In this document: positions 7,892 through 15,358 of the stretch, piece after piece
How the letters are laid out: the number at the start of each line of letters is the position of its first letter
How positions within the stretch are numbered: position 1 is the stretch's first letter
From: Candidatus Aphodenecus pullistercoris
GTDB taxonomy: Bacteria; Spirochaetota; Spirochaetia; Sphaerochaetales; Sphaerochaetaceae
Direction of reading: 5' to 3'
Assembly (NCBI GenBank): GCA_017694495.1
Contig: JADIMU010000016.1
Location: 52,013-116,012, forward strand
Length of the DNA stretch: 64,000 nucleotides
Position numbers and translations under genes: made by a program
Notes under the pieces: model-generated
Told to the model about the DNA's origin: nothing
Databases searched by the model: none
The model's input: the letters and a program-made list of their open reading frames with translations, nothing else

Positions 7892-8831
7892 CGCCTACGC
7901 TGGCCGGGTTGGCCTCGTAGAGGACGGTCAGGTAGCTGGACAGGTCAGCCTCCATCTCATCACCCGTGATGCACACGATGTTGCACTCAGGCAATGCCTT
8001 GAGGGCCACTGCCTCAGGCACGATGTCGTACTTGCCGACCAGGGCCGCGGCACCAGCCACATCGCTGTTGGCGTAGTCTGTCGACTCCTTGTACTGGGTG
8101 AGGAAGCTGTCGACGGCCTCGCCGTTGGCCTCGACGAAGGCGGTCCTGGCGACGATGACGCCTGTGATCAGGGCGGAGTCGGGACTGACCTCGGCCCAAG
8201 CGTCGTTAAGATCGAGGGCTACGCGGATCGAGGGATCCTGCATCATGGCAGTCGTCACGAAGGGCTGTGGCAGCAGGGCAACGGCATCGCTGTCGTTGAC
8301 GATGGCGGCGACGCACTCCGCATGCTCGCTCTTCCACTCGACGGTGACGCTGTCGGCCAGTCCGGCCTCCTCCAGGATGTAGGAGAGTGCGTACTCGGGA
8401 GTGGAGCCCTTGCCGCTGGCGTAGATCGTCTTGCCGGCGAGGTCCTGGACGGATGACACGTCATCGCCATGCTGGACGATGTAGAGGACGCCCAGGGTAT
8501 TGACGGCGAGCACCTGCACTCCACCGTCCGTGTTGTTGTAAAGGACGCTTGCCAGGTTTGCCGGAAGCGCCGCGATGTCGACCTCGCCGCGCACGATCAT
8601 GGGCGTCATCTCAGTCGGGCTTGCGACGATCGAGAAGCTGTAGTCGTTGCCGTCCACGGTTCCGGCCCCGCTCTCATCCATCAGCTGGACGAGGCCCATG
8701 GCAGTGGGGCCCTTGAGGGCGGCCACGCGCACTGGAGTGGCATCGCTGGTGACGGCCTCACTGGCAGGCTGGGCGAAGAGTCCCGCGCACAGCGCGAGGA
8801 CGGTGAGTACGAGTGTAAGTTTCCTATGCAT
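7860..8831 (-). CDS. ABC transporter periplasmic substrate-binding protein (NMT1/SsuA-like)
   Basis: A signal peptide (MHRKLTLVLTVLALCAGLFAQ) is followed by a 300-residue type II binding fold: VRVAALKGPTAMGLVQLMD near residue 34, the EMTPMIVRGEVDIAALPANL stretch that lines the ligand cleft in this family, then DLAGKTIYASGKGSTPEYAL. No lipobox cysteine is obvious, since the signal ends in FAQPAS, so the protein is probably free periplasmic. It lies between the Crp/Fnr-type regulator (8-bp overlap) and the permease. Ligand unknown; the fold is shared by aromatic sulfonate, nitrate and thiamine-precursor binders. Confidence 0.88.
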   Translation of the reverse strand: MHRKLTLVLTVLALCAGLFAQPASEAVTSDATPVRVAALKGPTAMGLVQLMDESGAGTVDGNDYSFSIVASPTEMTPMIVRGEVDIAALPANLASVLYNNTDGGVQVLAVNTLGVLYIVQHGDDVSSVQDLAGKTIYASGKGSTPEYALSYILEEAGLADSVTVEWKSEHAECVAAIVNDSDAVALLPQPFVTTAMMQDPSIRVALDLNDAWAEVSPDSALITGVIVARTAFVEANGEAVDSFLTQYKESTDYANSDVAGAAALVGKYDIVPEAVALKALPECNIVCITGDEMEADLSSYLTVLYEANPASVGGALPAEDFYY

Positions 8832-9423
8832 TCAGGACCTCCTTGAGTCTTTCGGAATCGATGACGCGTATGTCGTCCTTGTCGTAGGAGATGGCTCCGC
8901 ATGCGGCCAGATGGGCCAGTTCGCGTAAGAGCGCGCTCTTGCCCAGCGCCAGGTAGTTCGCAAGCTCCTCGCGTGAGGAGAAGCGTCCCGCCTGACCGTC
9001 GAGCAGGCACTTGGCCACCCGCTTGCGGTTGCTCTTCAGGCTCAGGGTGTCGACCCTGCCGAAGAGGAAGTCGAGGCGGCGGTTGAGCAGCGCGCAGTAG
9101 AGCCTGTATAACCTGACATCGGCGTCCATGGCCGTCCTGACCTCCTCCTTCGGAAGCAGGACGAGCGAGACGTCGCTCTTGGCGCGCAGCCGGCTCGCGA
9201 GGCTGTCCTCCACGAAGAGGTTCGAGATGCCGTAGACGGCACCGGAGGCCAGAACGTTGGCCAGGCCTCCTGCCGGGCACAGGACCTCGAGCTCTCCCGA
9301 CATGATGACGACGAGCATGCTCGAGCTCGAGAAGACGTCGTCCAGGAGGAGCCCCTTCCTCAAGGTCAGCTCCCGCCTTCCGGCGATGTCGAGTCCAAGC
9401 AGAGCATGTGTGAAAGCGTCCAT
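8824..9423 (-). CDS. Crp/Fnr-family transcriptional regulator
   Basis: The 199-residue protein has an N-terminal cyclic-nucleotide-binding-like beta roll (LVVIMSGELEVL near residue 36; GISNLF near residue 64 in place of the classical GE-LAL loop), a dimerisation helix (YRLYCALLNRRLDFLFGRV) and a C-terminal winged helix with FSSREELANYLALGKSALLRELAHL as the HTH. No Fnr-type N-terminal Cys cluster is present and the cAMP-contact residues are not clear, so the effector is unknown. It is the first gene of the ABC importer operon and overlaps the binding-protein gene by 8 bp, which suggests that it controls this transporter. Confidence 0.85.
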   Translation of the reverse strand: MDAFTHALLGLDIAGRRELTLRKGLLLDDVFSSSSMLVVIMSGELEVLCPAGGLANVLASGAVYGISNLFVEDSLASRLRAKSDVSLVLLPKEEVRTAMDADVRLYRLYCALLNRRLDFLFGRVDTLSLKSNRKRVAKCLLDGQAGRFSSREELANYLALGKSALLRELAHLAACGAISYDKDDIRVIDSERLKEVLNA

Positions 9424-9488
9424 ATCAAGCGGGAGCTTAACATGGGCGCAATCGCAGATTCAAGACTTCATTTCAGTCCCATTTGGGA

Positions 9489-9862
9489 TTATGGCACTTT
9501 TGCAGACTTTCTCAGTCCTCGCCCCAGCTCATATGCGAGGTCGGGGTATGAGCTTCCATGGGTCATCGAAGGAGTACCGCAGCCCTTGCCAAGGACCATG
9601 CCCTGGTTGTCCATGTCCAGGTAGCGCACCAGCGTCCTGTAATGGACCTCGAGGGCGTCAAAGATCCAGCCGTCACTGTTCCATGCCACGGAAATGAGGG
9701 CCGACTTCAGCCTTCTGGCCGTAAGGCTCGAGTTGTAGGAGCAGAAGCGGTCGACCACAGTCTTCAGCTGGGCCGAGAAGCCATAGTAGTACAGCGGGGT
9801 CGCGAAGACGACCATGTCGGCAGCGGATAGAGTGCGGGCACGGATCCAAGATCCCTTTTCAT
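9489..9862 (-). pseudogene. Decayed NAD(P)H-dependent FMN reductase / flavodoxin-family gene
   Basis: The 108 codons from 9815 to 9489 encode the C-terminal half of a flavodoxin-like reductase: VVFATPLYYYGFSAQLKTVVDR is the flavin-loop region, followed by the RRLKSALISVAW segment. The N-terminal half with the phosphate-binding loop is missing. A good ribosome site (AAGGAG) and ATG at 9862 begin MKR, as flavodoxin genes do, but this frame differs from the conserved part. The same frame as the conserved part reads upstream to about 9845. The simplest reading is an internal deletion of about 70 codons with a frameshift. A truncated product from ATG 9815 could not bind FMN normally. Confidence 0.7.
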
Positions 9863-9886
9863 GAGCAGATCTCCTTGAGACCGATT

Positions 9887-9905
9887 TACTGATACAGTGT
9901 CAGTA
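9887..9905. promoter_or_regulatory. Palindromic operator upstream of the flavodoxin remnant
   Basis: TACTGA and TCAGTA arms (6 bp, perfect) are separated by 7 bases, 25 bp before the remnant's ATG. Such operators are typical for HxlR/MarR/TetR-type redox regulators, often encoded divergently beside flavodoxin genes. No such regulator remains here. Confidence 0.45.
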
Positions 9906-9931
9906 CAAGGAAGAACATGCCTATTCTGACG

Positions 9932-9945
9932 TCATGTCAACATGA
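9932..9945. promoter_or_regulatory. Short perfect palindrome (possible second operator)
   Basis: TCATGT-CA-ACATGA, a 14-base palindrome downstream of TATTCT (9922-9927). It may be the relic of a rightward promoter/operator for a lost gene. Confidence 0.25.
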
Positions 9946-10073
9946 AACGGAGACCATCAACCCAGCCAATTTCCTCGACAATGGGGCCTTCCCCCATTTG
10001 CTGCAGGCAACAGGATGAGCATAAGGATCCCCTCTTCCAAAAAATAGCGAATGACCCAAATTCCCTTCTGAAG

Positions 10074-10111
10074 CGGACCAAATCGATGAAAACTCCAGGA
10101 AAGTCCGGTTC
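10074..10111. repeat. Direct repeat copy A flanking the AAA_14 ATPase gene
   Basis: This 38-bp copy matches the copy at 11377-11414 at 33 of 38 positions. Each copy carries a short inverted repeat at its ends (CGGAC... and ...GTCCG). Copy A touches the stop codon of the ATPase gene at 10110-10112. Confidence 0.75.
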
Positions 10112-11357
10112 AGAAGGCTCTTCCCTCACAAATGAACTGGGCCAGATTGGCATGGATGATACCACCCCGCTTCTGGATCACCGGATCCAATGTCAGGATG
10201 TATTTCGGATAGTTGTCTCTGACCGCTTCAAGGGAACGGTACTCACGCTCCTCCGTGGAAGGGTCTGTAAGCATATACATCGACACCTGGACATAGGAGT
10301 AGTCCAAGGAAGGGGAACGCATGATGAAATCGACCTCATACTTGCCAACCTTGCCTACACTGACCTGGTATCCCAGGCTCCTGGCGTATTGGTAGACGAT
10401 GTTCTCAAGCACAGGACCATAAGCTATGCGATTGTCCGTATTGCGGAGGAAGTAGAAACTCAGATCGGACAGATAATACTTCTCTCCACCCTTCAAGGAC
10501 TTCTTGCTCTTGAGGTCGAACCTGGCGCATTTCGAGATGATCCTGAGGTTCTCAAGCTGCTCGATATAAGCGTAGACAGTCTCCTTCCTTACATTCTCAT
10601 GCAAGACTTCCTTGAGATGGGTCACGACATTGTCGACAGAAACCGTGCAACCGAAGTTGTTGACGATGAATTGCATGACAAGGTTGAAGAGCTGCTTCTT
10701 CCTTATCTTCCCATTTCCATTCACATCCTTCTCAAAGATCTCATCAACGACACTCTGGACATAGAAACGTTTCTCCGCCAAGCCATCATAATTCAGGGCA
10801 TAAGGGAAGCCTCCTTCCAATATGAAGGACCGGAGTTCTTCCGAGATATTTGGGTTCACAGCCTTTCCCAGGAAACGTTTCATACCGATGTACTCATCGA
10901 ATGTGAGTGTCGACATACCCACTTCCAGATAGCGTCCTGTCAGCTTGGTGACCAATTCTCCCGACAAGAGGTAGGAGTTGCTGCCTGTGATGAAAATGGA
11001 GTAGTCCCCCTCCTCCCTGTAGGCGTTCAGGCTCGTTTCAAAGTCCTTCACATTCTGGACTTCGTCGATGAAGAGGTATTTTACACCATCGACACCTGCG
11101 AATCTTTCATCGATGACACGTTCAAGAGCATCCGTGGTCTTAAGCCTTGTATACGGACGCTTGTCGAGGTTTACCGAGAGAATGTTCCTGTCCGCCACCC
11201 CGCCATGCCGGAGTTCCTCCTGGACCAGAAGAAGCAATGAGGACTTGCCACATCGGCGCACACCAGAGAAGACCTTGATCATCTCTGTGTCATGATAGAA
11301 AGGGCGGATGCGGGAGAGATACTTCTCACGGGGATACAGCTTCTTTTCCATAGGCAT
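10110..11357 (-). CDS. AAA_14 ATPase with C-terminal DUF4143 domain
   Basis: The 415-residue protein has Walker A GVRRCGKSS near residue 32, Walker B YLFIDEVQ near residue 94, a sensor-like FITGSN near residue 122, a winged-helix middle (residues ~210-290), and a C-terminal DUF4143 nuclease-like fold with YEVDFIM near residue 343 and a later QVS segment. These proteins are abundant, laterally mobile and of uncertain function, and archaeal and bacterial homologues cluster with defence or toxin loci. The leaderless-looking promoter TATAAT lies 6 bases before ATG 11357. GC is lower than in the flanking host genes, and 38-bp direct repeats bracket the gene, suggesting acquisition as a unit. Confidence 0.85.
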   Translation of the reverse strand: MPMEKKLYPREKYLSRIRPFYHDTEMIKVFSGVRRCGKSSLLLLVQEELRHGGVADRNILSVNLDKRPYTRLKTTDALERVIDERFAGVDGVKYLFIDEVQNVKDFETSLNAYREEGDYSIFITGSNSYLLSGELVTKLTGRYLEVGMSTLTFDEYIGMKRFLGKAVNPNISEELRSFILEGGFPYALNYDGLAEKRFYVQSVVDEIFEKDVNGNGKIRKKQLFNLVMQFIVNNFGCTVSVDNVVTHLKEVLHENVRKETVYAYIEQLENLRIISKCARFDLKSKKSLKGGEKYYLSDLSFYFLRNTDNRIAYGPVLENIVYQYARSLGYQVSVGKVGKYEVDFIMRSPSLDYSYVQVSMYMLTDPSTEEREYRSLEAVRDNYPKYILTLDPVIQKRGGIIHANLAQFICEGRAF

Positions 11358-11362
11358 ACCAG

Positions 11363-11368
11363 ATTATA
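11363..11368 (-). promoter_or_regulatory. -10 box (TATAAT) of the AAA_14 gene
   Basis: A perfect TATAAT on the minus strand, with five bases between it and the ATG at 11357. The repeat copy at 11377-11414 covers the spacer/-35 region, so the repeat could serve as an operator. Confidence 0.5.
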
Positions 11369-11376
11369 TCACGAAA

Positions 11377-11414
11377 CGGACTAAATCGATGAAAACTTCA
11401 AAAAAGTCCGTTTC
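11377..11414. repeat. Direct repeat copy B flanking the AAA_14 ATPase gene
   Basis: Partner of 10074-10111 in the same orientation, located just upstream of the ATPase promoter. Its ends CGGACT/AGTCCG are complementary and could form a hairpin or bind a dimeric protein. Confidence 0.75.
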
Positions 11415-11934
11415 AACATGCATTTTCGCCCTTTATCTGGCCCGATTTGAGCTGTTGCCCCGTATTCGACATCGGTCACAGGATGTCCTTGAGGGCCGCA
11501 GAAGCCTGTACCTCAGCCTGTGCAGGGAACTCTCCACAGAGGCGGAATGATCCCGCCTGGACGCTCCCTGAAGAAAAACGGTTCATCCAGCAGAAAAATT
11601 TTCTTCCACACCGAAAATGCAACAACCGATTTCCAGCCGCAATTTTCGATAAGAATTTTCTTCAAAAATTACACCTGGTCTCACTGATTTGCCCGACGAA
11701 ATCGACCTTCAGCAGGTGACAGAAAAATGTGTTACCAAAGTTTGGTCCCCTCCAAGCGGGAAAATGTAAAGAATAATTGTCCATCATAAGAGTAAAGTAC
11801 CGGAAGGTCGAAAACCGGAACAAAACCGGACCTGTCACCAACGAATTTGTTGAGCATACACGGGTTGTCTGGTCAGATAAAAAGAAAAATGTCCGATTTT
11901 GACCGAGGAAAGTCGACAAAAACGGACAAATTTT
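11415..11934. other. AT-rich intergenic region without a supported gene
   Basis: About 520 bp between the ATPase promoter and attL. The only open frame of note (11662-11919, minus) has no ribosome site and no protein-like composition. The 3' part holds short repeats of ACCGGA (11800-11850) and an inverted GTCCG...CGGAC pair (11891-11926) that resembles the ends of the 38-bp repeats. This is host DNA that lay downstream of tRNA-fMet before phage insertion. Confidence 0.5.
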
Positions 11935-11953
11935 TTAGCAGGGGTAGGACTCG
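11935..11953. other. attL core (displaced 3' end of tRNA-fMet)
   Basis: The 19 bases TTAGCAGGGGTAGGACTCG are identical to 59808-59826, where they form the 3' end (T-stem to acceptor) of the initiator tRNA gene. The integrase gene begins about 120 bp inside this core. Confidence 0.93.
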
Positions 11954-12008
11954 TAAAAATTAATCAAGTTATTGTGTGACAAATAATTATTTCGCAAAAT
12001 GCATGATT

Positions 12009-12030
12009 TTGTTACCAAATCTGTTACAGA
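12009..12030. promoter_or_regulatory. Integrase arm-type sites on the attL side
   Basis: 12009-12019 (TTGTTACCAAA) is identical to the 11-bp units repeated in tandem at 59697-59718 on the attR side. 12020-12030 is a diverged copy. The shared sequence at both prophage ends outside the core is the expected layout for arm-type integrase or excisionase sites. Confidence 0.6.
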
Positions 12031-12036
12031 AAACCC

Positions 12037-12065
12037 TTGCAAATCGTGAAATCCGGCCATATTCT
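12037..12065 (+). promoter_or_regulatory. Integrase promoter
   Basis: TTGCAA (12037-12042), a 17-base spacer and TATTCT (12060-12065) lie six bases before ATG 12072, predicting a leaderless mRNA. The -35 end reads TTGCAAATCGTG, the same sequence that forms a large inverted repeat near attR (59766-59799), so integrase may bind its own promoter. Confidence 0.55.
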
Positions 12066-12071
12066 GGGCTT

Positions 12072-13316
12072 ATGGGACGCCATAGACTCACAGGGGACAG
12101 GCCTTACAGACTCCGTCAAAACAAGAACCGTGCCATCGATGTCGAGTTCGACATGATGCCCGGAAAAAGGATTAGCACAAAATCATGGAACATGCCCGAC
12201 GCAATCGAGTTTGCGGAATCCTACCTCAAGAAACTCGGATGCATTGATGTCACCGCCACCATACCGACACTGAAAGAGTTTGCATCTGACTTCTTTACCC
12301 GGCGAGACCAAGACTCTCTCTACATGCATGACAAGCTCTACGGACACGACATCTCCATCACCCGGTACGAGAAGTGCCAAGACCTTCTCGACAACTACAT
12401 CCTCCCTCAGTATGGATGCATGCTGGTTACTGCAATCACAGCCCGTCAGATAGAGCGATGGCTTCCCTCTATCAATCCCGTCCAGAAGAACAAGAAGACC
12501 CTGTCGAATGAGACACGCAACAAGATTCTTGTCACATTCAGGCTGGTCATGGATGAGGTCAAGAAACTTGGCTACAGAACCGACAATCCAGCCAAGGATG
12601 TCAAGCTGATGAGCGCGAACGCGCAGGAGCGCGAGGCGCTGTCTCCGGAGATAACTTCAACACTGTTCCCTGAAGACCTCGAGAAGCGCATAGAGGTCTT
12701 CGGCTCCACCATGTGGGCGGCCTACTTCAGCATCATCTACGACACAGGATTCAGGCCGGGTGAAGTGGCTGCACTGAGGGTAAAGGATGTCTGGAAGACG
12801 CCGAAGGGCTACGCAGTGTCAACAAGCCGGACTGTGAACAGGAACGAAGGCTGCATAAAGGACCGGGTGAAGACCACCGGCAAAGGATACAAGGAAAGGA
12901 CTGGACTTGTTTTCGATGATACTGCAGCCCTCATCATGAGGCTCATCAAGGAAAAGAACCTTACAGCTGATGATCTCCTCTTCACTGCCCCGCAGCGTAA
13001 GGATGGCCTGCTGATGCCGGAGGTCAGCAACAAACACTTCAAGTGTGTCCTCAAGAAATATGGCCTGTATCACAAGGGCTTGGTCCAGTATTGCTTCCGG
13101 CACACGCATACGACAGAAATCCGTGGTGACGTTTCTGATGACGTCCTTGCAGTGTCAATGGGTCACACGAAGCTCAGAGACGATTATGATCATCAGAAAG
13201 CGCAGGACCTGATCCGCCGCCTTGACACGGCCCGTGATGGCTTCTTTGAATTCAGAAAGCGTCAGGACAAAGCACCTGACATCATCCCGATATCGCAGAT
13301 TGTTGATGAGAAATGA
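12072..13316 (+). CDS. int: Phage tyrosine integrase
   Basis: This site-specific recombinase would insert and excise the prophage at tRNA-fMet. The 414-residue protein (ATG 12072) starts with an arm-binding-like region (RPYRLRQNKNRAIDVEFDM), then a SAM-like core-binding domain (residues ~75-180), then the catalytic domain: first Arg in TGFRPGEVAAL, FRHTHTTE carrying the second Arg, MGHTKLRDDYDH with the conserved GH and the probable nucleophile Tyr. ATG 12072 was chosen because MGRHRL... starts the conserved region and a leaderless promoter precedes it; the frame is open 32 codons further upstream. Its position beside attL is the usual one. Confidence 0.93.
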   Translation: MGRHRLTGDRPYRLRQNKNRAIDVEFDMMPGKRISTKSWNMPDAIEFAESYLKKLGCIDVTATIPTLKEFASDFFTRRDQDSLYMHDKLYGHDISITRYEKCQDLLDNYILPQYGCMLVTAITARQIERWLPSINPVQKNKKTLSNETRNKILVTFRLVMDEVKKLGYRTDNPAKDVKLMSANAQEREALSPEITSTLFPEDLEKRIEVFGSTMWAAYFSIIYDTGFRPGEVAALRVKDVWKTPKGYAVSTSRTVNRNEGCIKDRVKTTGKGYKERTGLVFDDTAALIMRLIKEKNLTADDLLFTAPQRKDGLLMPEVSNKHFKCVLKKYGLYHKGLVQYCFRHTHTTEIRGDVSDDVLAVSMGHTKLRDDYDHQKAQDLIRRLDTARDGFFEFRKRQDKAPDIIPISQIVDEK

Positions 13317-13319
13317 AAG

Positions 13320-13362
13320 GAGCCGTGTTTCACCCCACGGCCCCCGAGCACTAATACGGCTC
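13320..13362. repeat. Inverted repeat between integrase and the leftward cargo genes
   Basis: GAGCCGT (13320-13326) and ACGGCTC (13356-13362) form a 7-bp stem; the loop contains a further GCCGTG/CACGGC pair. There is no T tract. It may reduce readthrough between the convergent integrase and cargo transcripts. Confidence 0.35.
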
Positions 13363-13396
13363 TAAGATAGCGATAGTCAAAGTGTAATCATCGCTG

Positions 13397-13633
13397 TCAA
13401 TACATTCTAAAACCATTGTCTTTGAAATGGACTTGGGTATAATCCATCTCAAACCCCTCCGCAACAACCGATTTGCTTATCTCTGATCTGTCTGATGAAG
13501 ATTGCCTGCCTTTCAAGAAAGGGAAGATTGTACCCAGATTTAAATCGGTTTGAACATGATCGACATCGTCCCCTATTCCAAGCATTTCATATAACTCATC
13601 GACGCTTTTCTTTATTTCCTCGTTACTGGTCAT
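13397..13633 (-). CDS. Small protein of unknown function (78 aa), paired with the SDH-type protease
   Basis: ATG 13633 has AAGGAGGT seven bases upstream, a better start than the open extension to 13654. The 78-residue product is hydrophilic and acidic at its N-terminus (EEIKKSVDELYEMLG, a likely helix), with a serine/aspartate-rich linker (GRQSSSDRSEISK) and an aromatic C-terminus ending FRMY. No family is recognised. It follows the protease gene by 13 bp on the same strand, so the two form an operon, and both have lower GC than the phage structural genes. Together they look like a cargo cassette. A partner or substrate role for the protease is only inference. Confidence 0.6.
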   Translation of the reverse strand: MTSNEEIKKSVDELYEMLGIGDDVDHVQTDLNLGTIFPFLKGRQSSSDRSEISKSVVAEGFEMDYTQVHFKDNGFRMY

Positions 13634-13646
13634 GAGAAGAACCTCC

Positions 13647-14534
13647 TTAAACATTCTGAGTGATAAGAACCCTTCTTCCTTTGTTGCCTTCTATGATTTT
13701 AATTATATTTGTTTTGTCTATACTAATCATACAAGAGTGATGCACACTCAAAACAGCATCTTGAAGTTTCTGATCATCCTCAAGAGCGTTTATTACAAGT
13801 CCGTAGCTTCTGCACTTATCTATATCAAAATGTCTGCCGTGCGTTTTAGACATATCGTGCTCATTTAGATGTTCAACAACCCGCTTCACCTTATTGTCCT
13901 TATCAGCATCCATTGCAAACATATTGGATGCCAGCCAGTTGCTAGCCAGTTCAGAGGACAGACTTATGGCATCAAGTGCTGATTTTAGAAATGACGCAGG
14001 ATATTGCTGAATACGCAACCTCCAGTAATTTATGTCAGTAGGATTCTTTCTCAGTGATTCGCGAGCTTGATTGAATTCCCACACCACATTGTATGCAGGT
14101 ATTCCACCTCCAAACTGTGGGTCGATAGGGCCGAGACTAGAGTGCTTCCCCATAAAAATTTCTTTTGCAGCACATGCAATCATGGTGCCGGCAGACATTG
14201 CAATTTGTGGGACAATCACCCGAATGTTGTTTCCGAACTTAGCCTTCAAATATGAAACAATTGCCTCAGCTGCCTCTGGAGAACCGCCTTGCGTGTGAAG
14301 AATCAAATCCAACCCCCTAGAACAGTCCATACCTTTTATAGCAGTCATAAAGCCGTTTATGTCATTGTCTATGATCCCAGTGTTCTGTGCTTGTTTAGTC
14401 AGAAAAGAAGAATAATAGCAAATCGTGTTACGCCCAGTGAGCTTGCTAAGTTGTTCGATATATTTCTCTCTAGTGGTATCCAATACGTTTGGAACAGAGC
14501 TAACTTCCCTTAGAACTTCATCCCATCCTGCCAT
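13647..14534 (-). CDS. SDH-family (SppA/Clp-fold) serine protease
   Basis: The protein matches the serine dehydrogenase proteinase (SDH_sah) family, which has a ClpP/crotonase fold. Visible are HTQGGSPEAAEAIVSYL near residue 80 (oxyanion region), VIVPQIAMSAGTMIACAAKEI with the MSAG catalytic Ser near residue 115, and SSLGPIDPQFGG near residue 134 (the usual GPIDPQ motif). ATG 14534 is preferred over an upstream TTG at 14540 because GGAG sits eight bases before it. No transmembrane segment is apparent. Located between integrase and repressors, the usual place for genes expressed in the lysogen; function in immunity or stress is possible but unproven. Confidence 0.82.
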   Translation of the reverse strand: MAGWDEVLREVSSVPNVLDTTREKYIEQLSKLTGRNTICYYSSFLTKQAQNTGIIDNDINGFMTAIKGMDCSRGLDLILHTQGGSPEAAEAIVSYLKAKFGNNIRVIVPQIAMSAGTMIACAAKEIFMGKHSSLGPIDPQFGGGIPAYNVVWEFNQARESLRKNPTDINYWRLRIQQYPASFLKSALDAISLSSELASNWLASNMFAMDADKDNKVKRVVEHLNEHDMSKTHGRHFDIDKCRSYGLVINALEDDQKLQDAVLSVHHSCMISIDKTNIIKIIEGNKGRRVLITQNV

Positions 14535-14632
14535 TTTCAATTCTCCAATCAGGTATTAAGAATATACCTATAACCAACACCTGCCTACAAGATTTGCAAA
14601 GATTTCGTTGCAAAATATAAGAAAAATATAAG

Positions 14633-14700
14633 AAACCCTCCCGAAGCTAGGTCAGCTAGTGACGCATGGCACAGGGCCCGCATTCGCCTCGGGAGGGTTT
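14633..14700 (-). terminator. Long-stem hairpin/terminator between cargo and membrane-protein genes
   Basis: Perfect 12-bp arms (AAACCCTCCCGA at 14633-14644 and its complement at 14689-14700) enclose a 44-base loop that itself has short stems (AGCT...AGCT and GGGCCC). On the minus strand it is followed by TTTCTTATATTTTT, so it should terminate the leftward gene at 14768. Because the loop is unusually large and structured, it could also be a small RNA. Confidence 0.6.
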
Positions 14701-14767
14701 TGATATGTGCCGGGCACACTTCTAGCAACTATGGATTATAAAAATATCGGGCTCAATCTTGGCAAAC

Positions 14768-15346
14768 TCAATCCCAAGTCACGACCAGCATTATCTGTGG
14801 TATGCAGAAGAAGACAGTTGCGAGAATTCGCCAAATCTCATCTGGACGCCATGCAAAGGCGCAATACGCCAAGAGGGCCAATGAGGCAGTAGAGAACAGG
14901 AAGAAGAACACCATCGAAGGTTCGAAACTCTGCCCGGTAGCCAGTCCTGTCAGGCAAAGTCCAACTTCAACACCGACAACAATCACCATGATTGCAACAA
15001 GAAAAGATGCTTCGACAAACAGTTGAATCACAGCAATGACTATGGAGAGAATCAGTGCCACCTTCAATGCGCTGCCATCTCTCTTATAAGTTTTTCGGTA
15101 TGGCCTCCTGCTTGTCTGACTCTCATCAATTGAAGGAAGGCCGTCACCACCCTTGTATCCACCAGAAGGATGCGGGCCCTGATGCAGCAAGTCTACATGC
15201 CGGTCATTTGAACGCACCTGCTTTTCCTGAGGACGGATATTTGAGAAGTCGAGAGGCTTAAGCTCCTCCTCTCCCTCTGTTTTGCGCAGATTCTCGAGTC
15301 CGTGTGTAGACGTAATGCCGTCTATGAAATCATCAACCCACTTCAT
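14768..15346 (-). CDS. Membrane protein of unknown function in the lysogeny region
   Basis: The 192-residue protein (ATG 15346, GGGGGA eight bases upstream; a TTG at 15352 is less likely) has a hydrophilic N-terminal half of about 100 residues rich in charged and Gly/Ser/Pro residues, then a C-terminal half with four hydrophobic segments (VALILSIVIAVIQLFV, FLVAIMVIVVGVEVGLCL, MVFFFLFSTASLALLAYC, ILATVFFCIPQIMLVV). That arrangement, an N-terminal cytoplasmic domain plus a four-helix membrane domain, suggests a sensor or a superinfection-exclusion protein; neither is proven. It lies 12 bp after the second repressor gene and is likely expressed from the repressor promoter in lysogens. Confidence 0.7.
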   Translation of the reverse strand: MKWVDDFIDGITSTHGLENLRKTEGEEELKPLDFSNIRPQEKQVRSNDRHVDLLHQGPHPSGGYKGGDGLPSIDESQTSRRPYRKTYKRDGSALKVALILSIVIAVIQLFVEASFLVAIMVIVVGVEVGLCLTGLATGQSFEPSMVFFFLFSTASLALLAYCAFAWRPDEIWRILATVFFCIPQIMLVVTWD

Positions 15347-15358
15347 TGCCAAATCCCC

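Noticed and set aside
9942..11240. 432-codon plus-strand frame opposite the AAA_14 ATPase
   Set aside because: The minus strand carries Walker A/B and DUF4143 motifs; the plus frame is a mirror artefact with no ribosome site.
11662..11919. 85-codon minus frame in the AT-rich gap before attL
   Set aside because: No ribosome site, no conserved pattern, Phe/Thr-rich; kept as non-coding.
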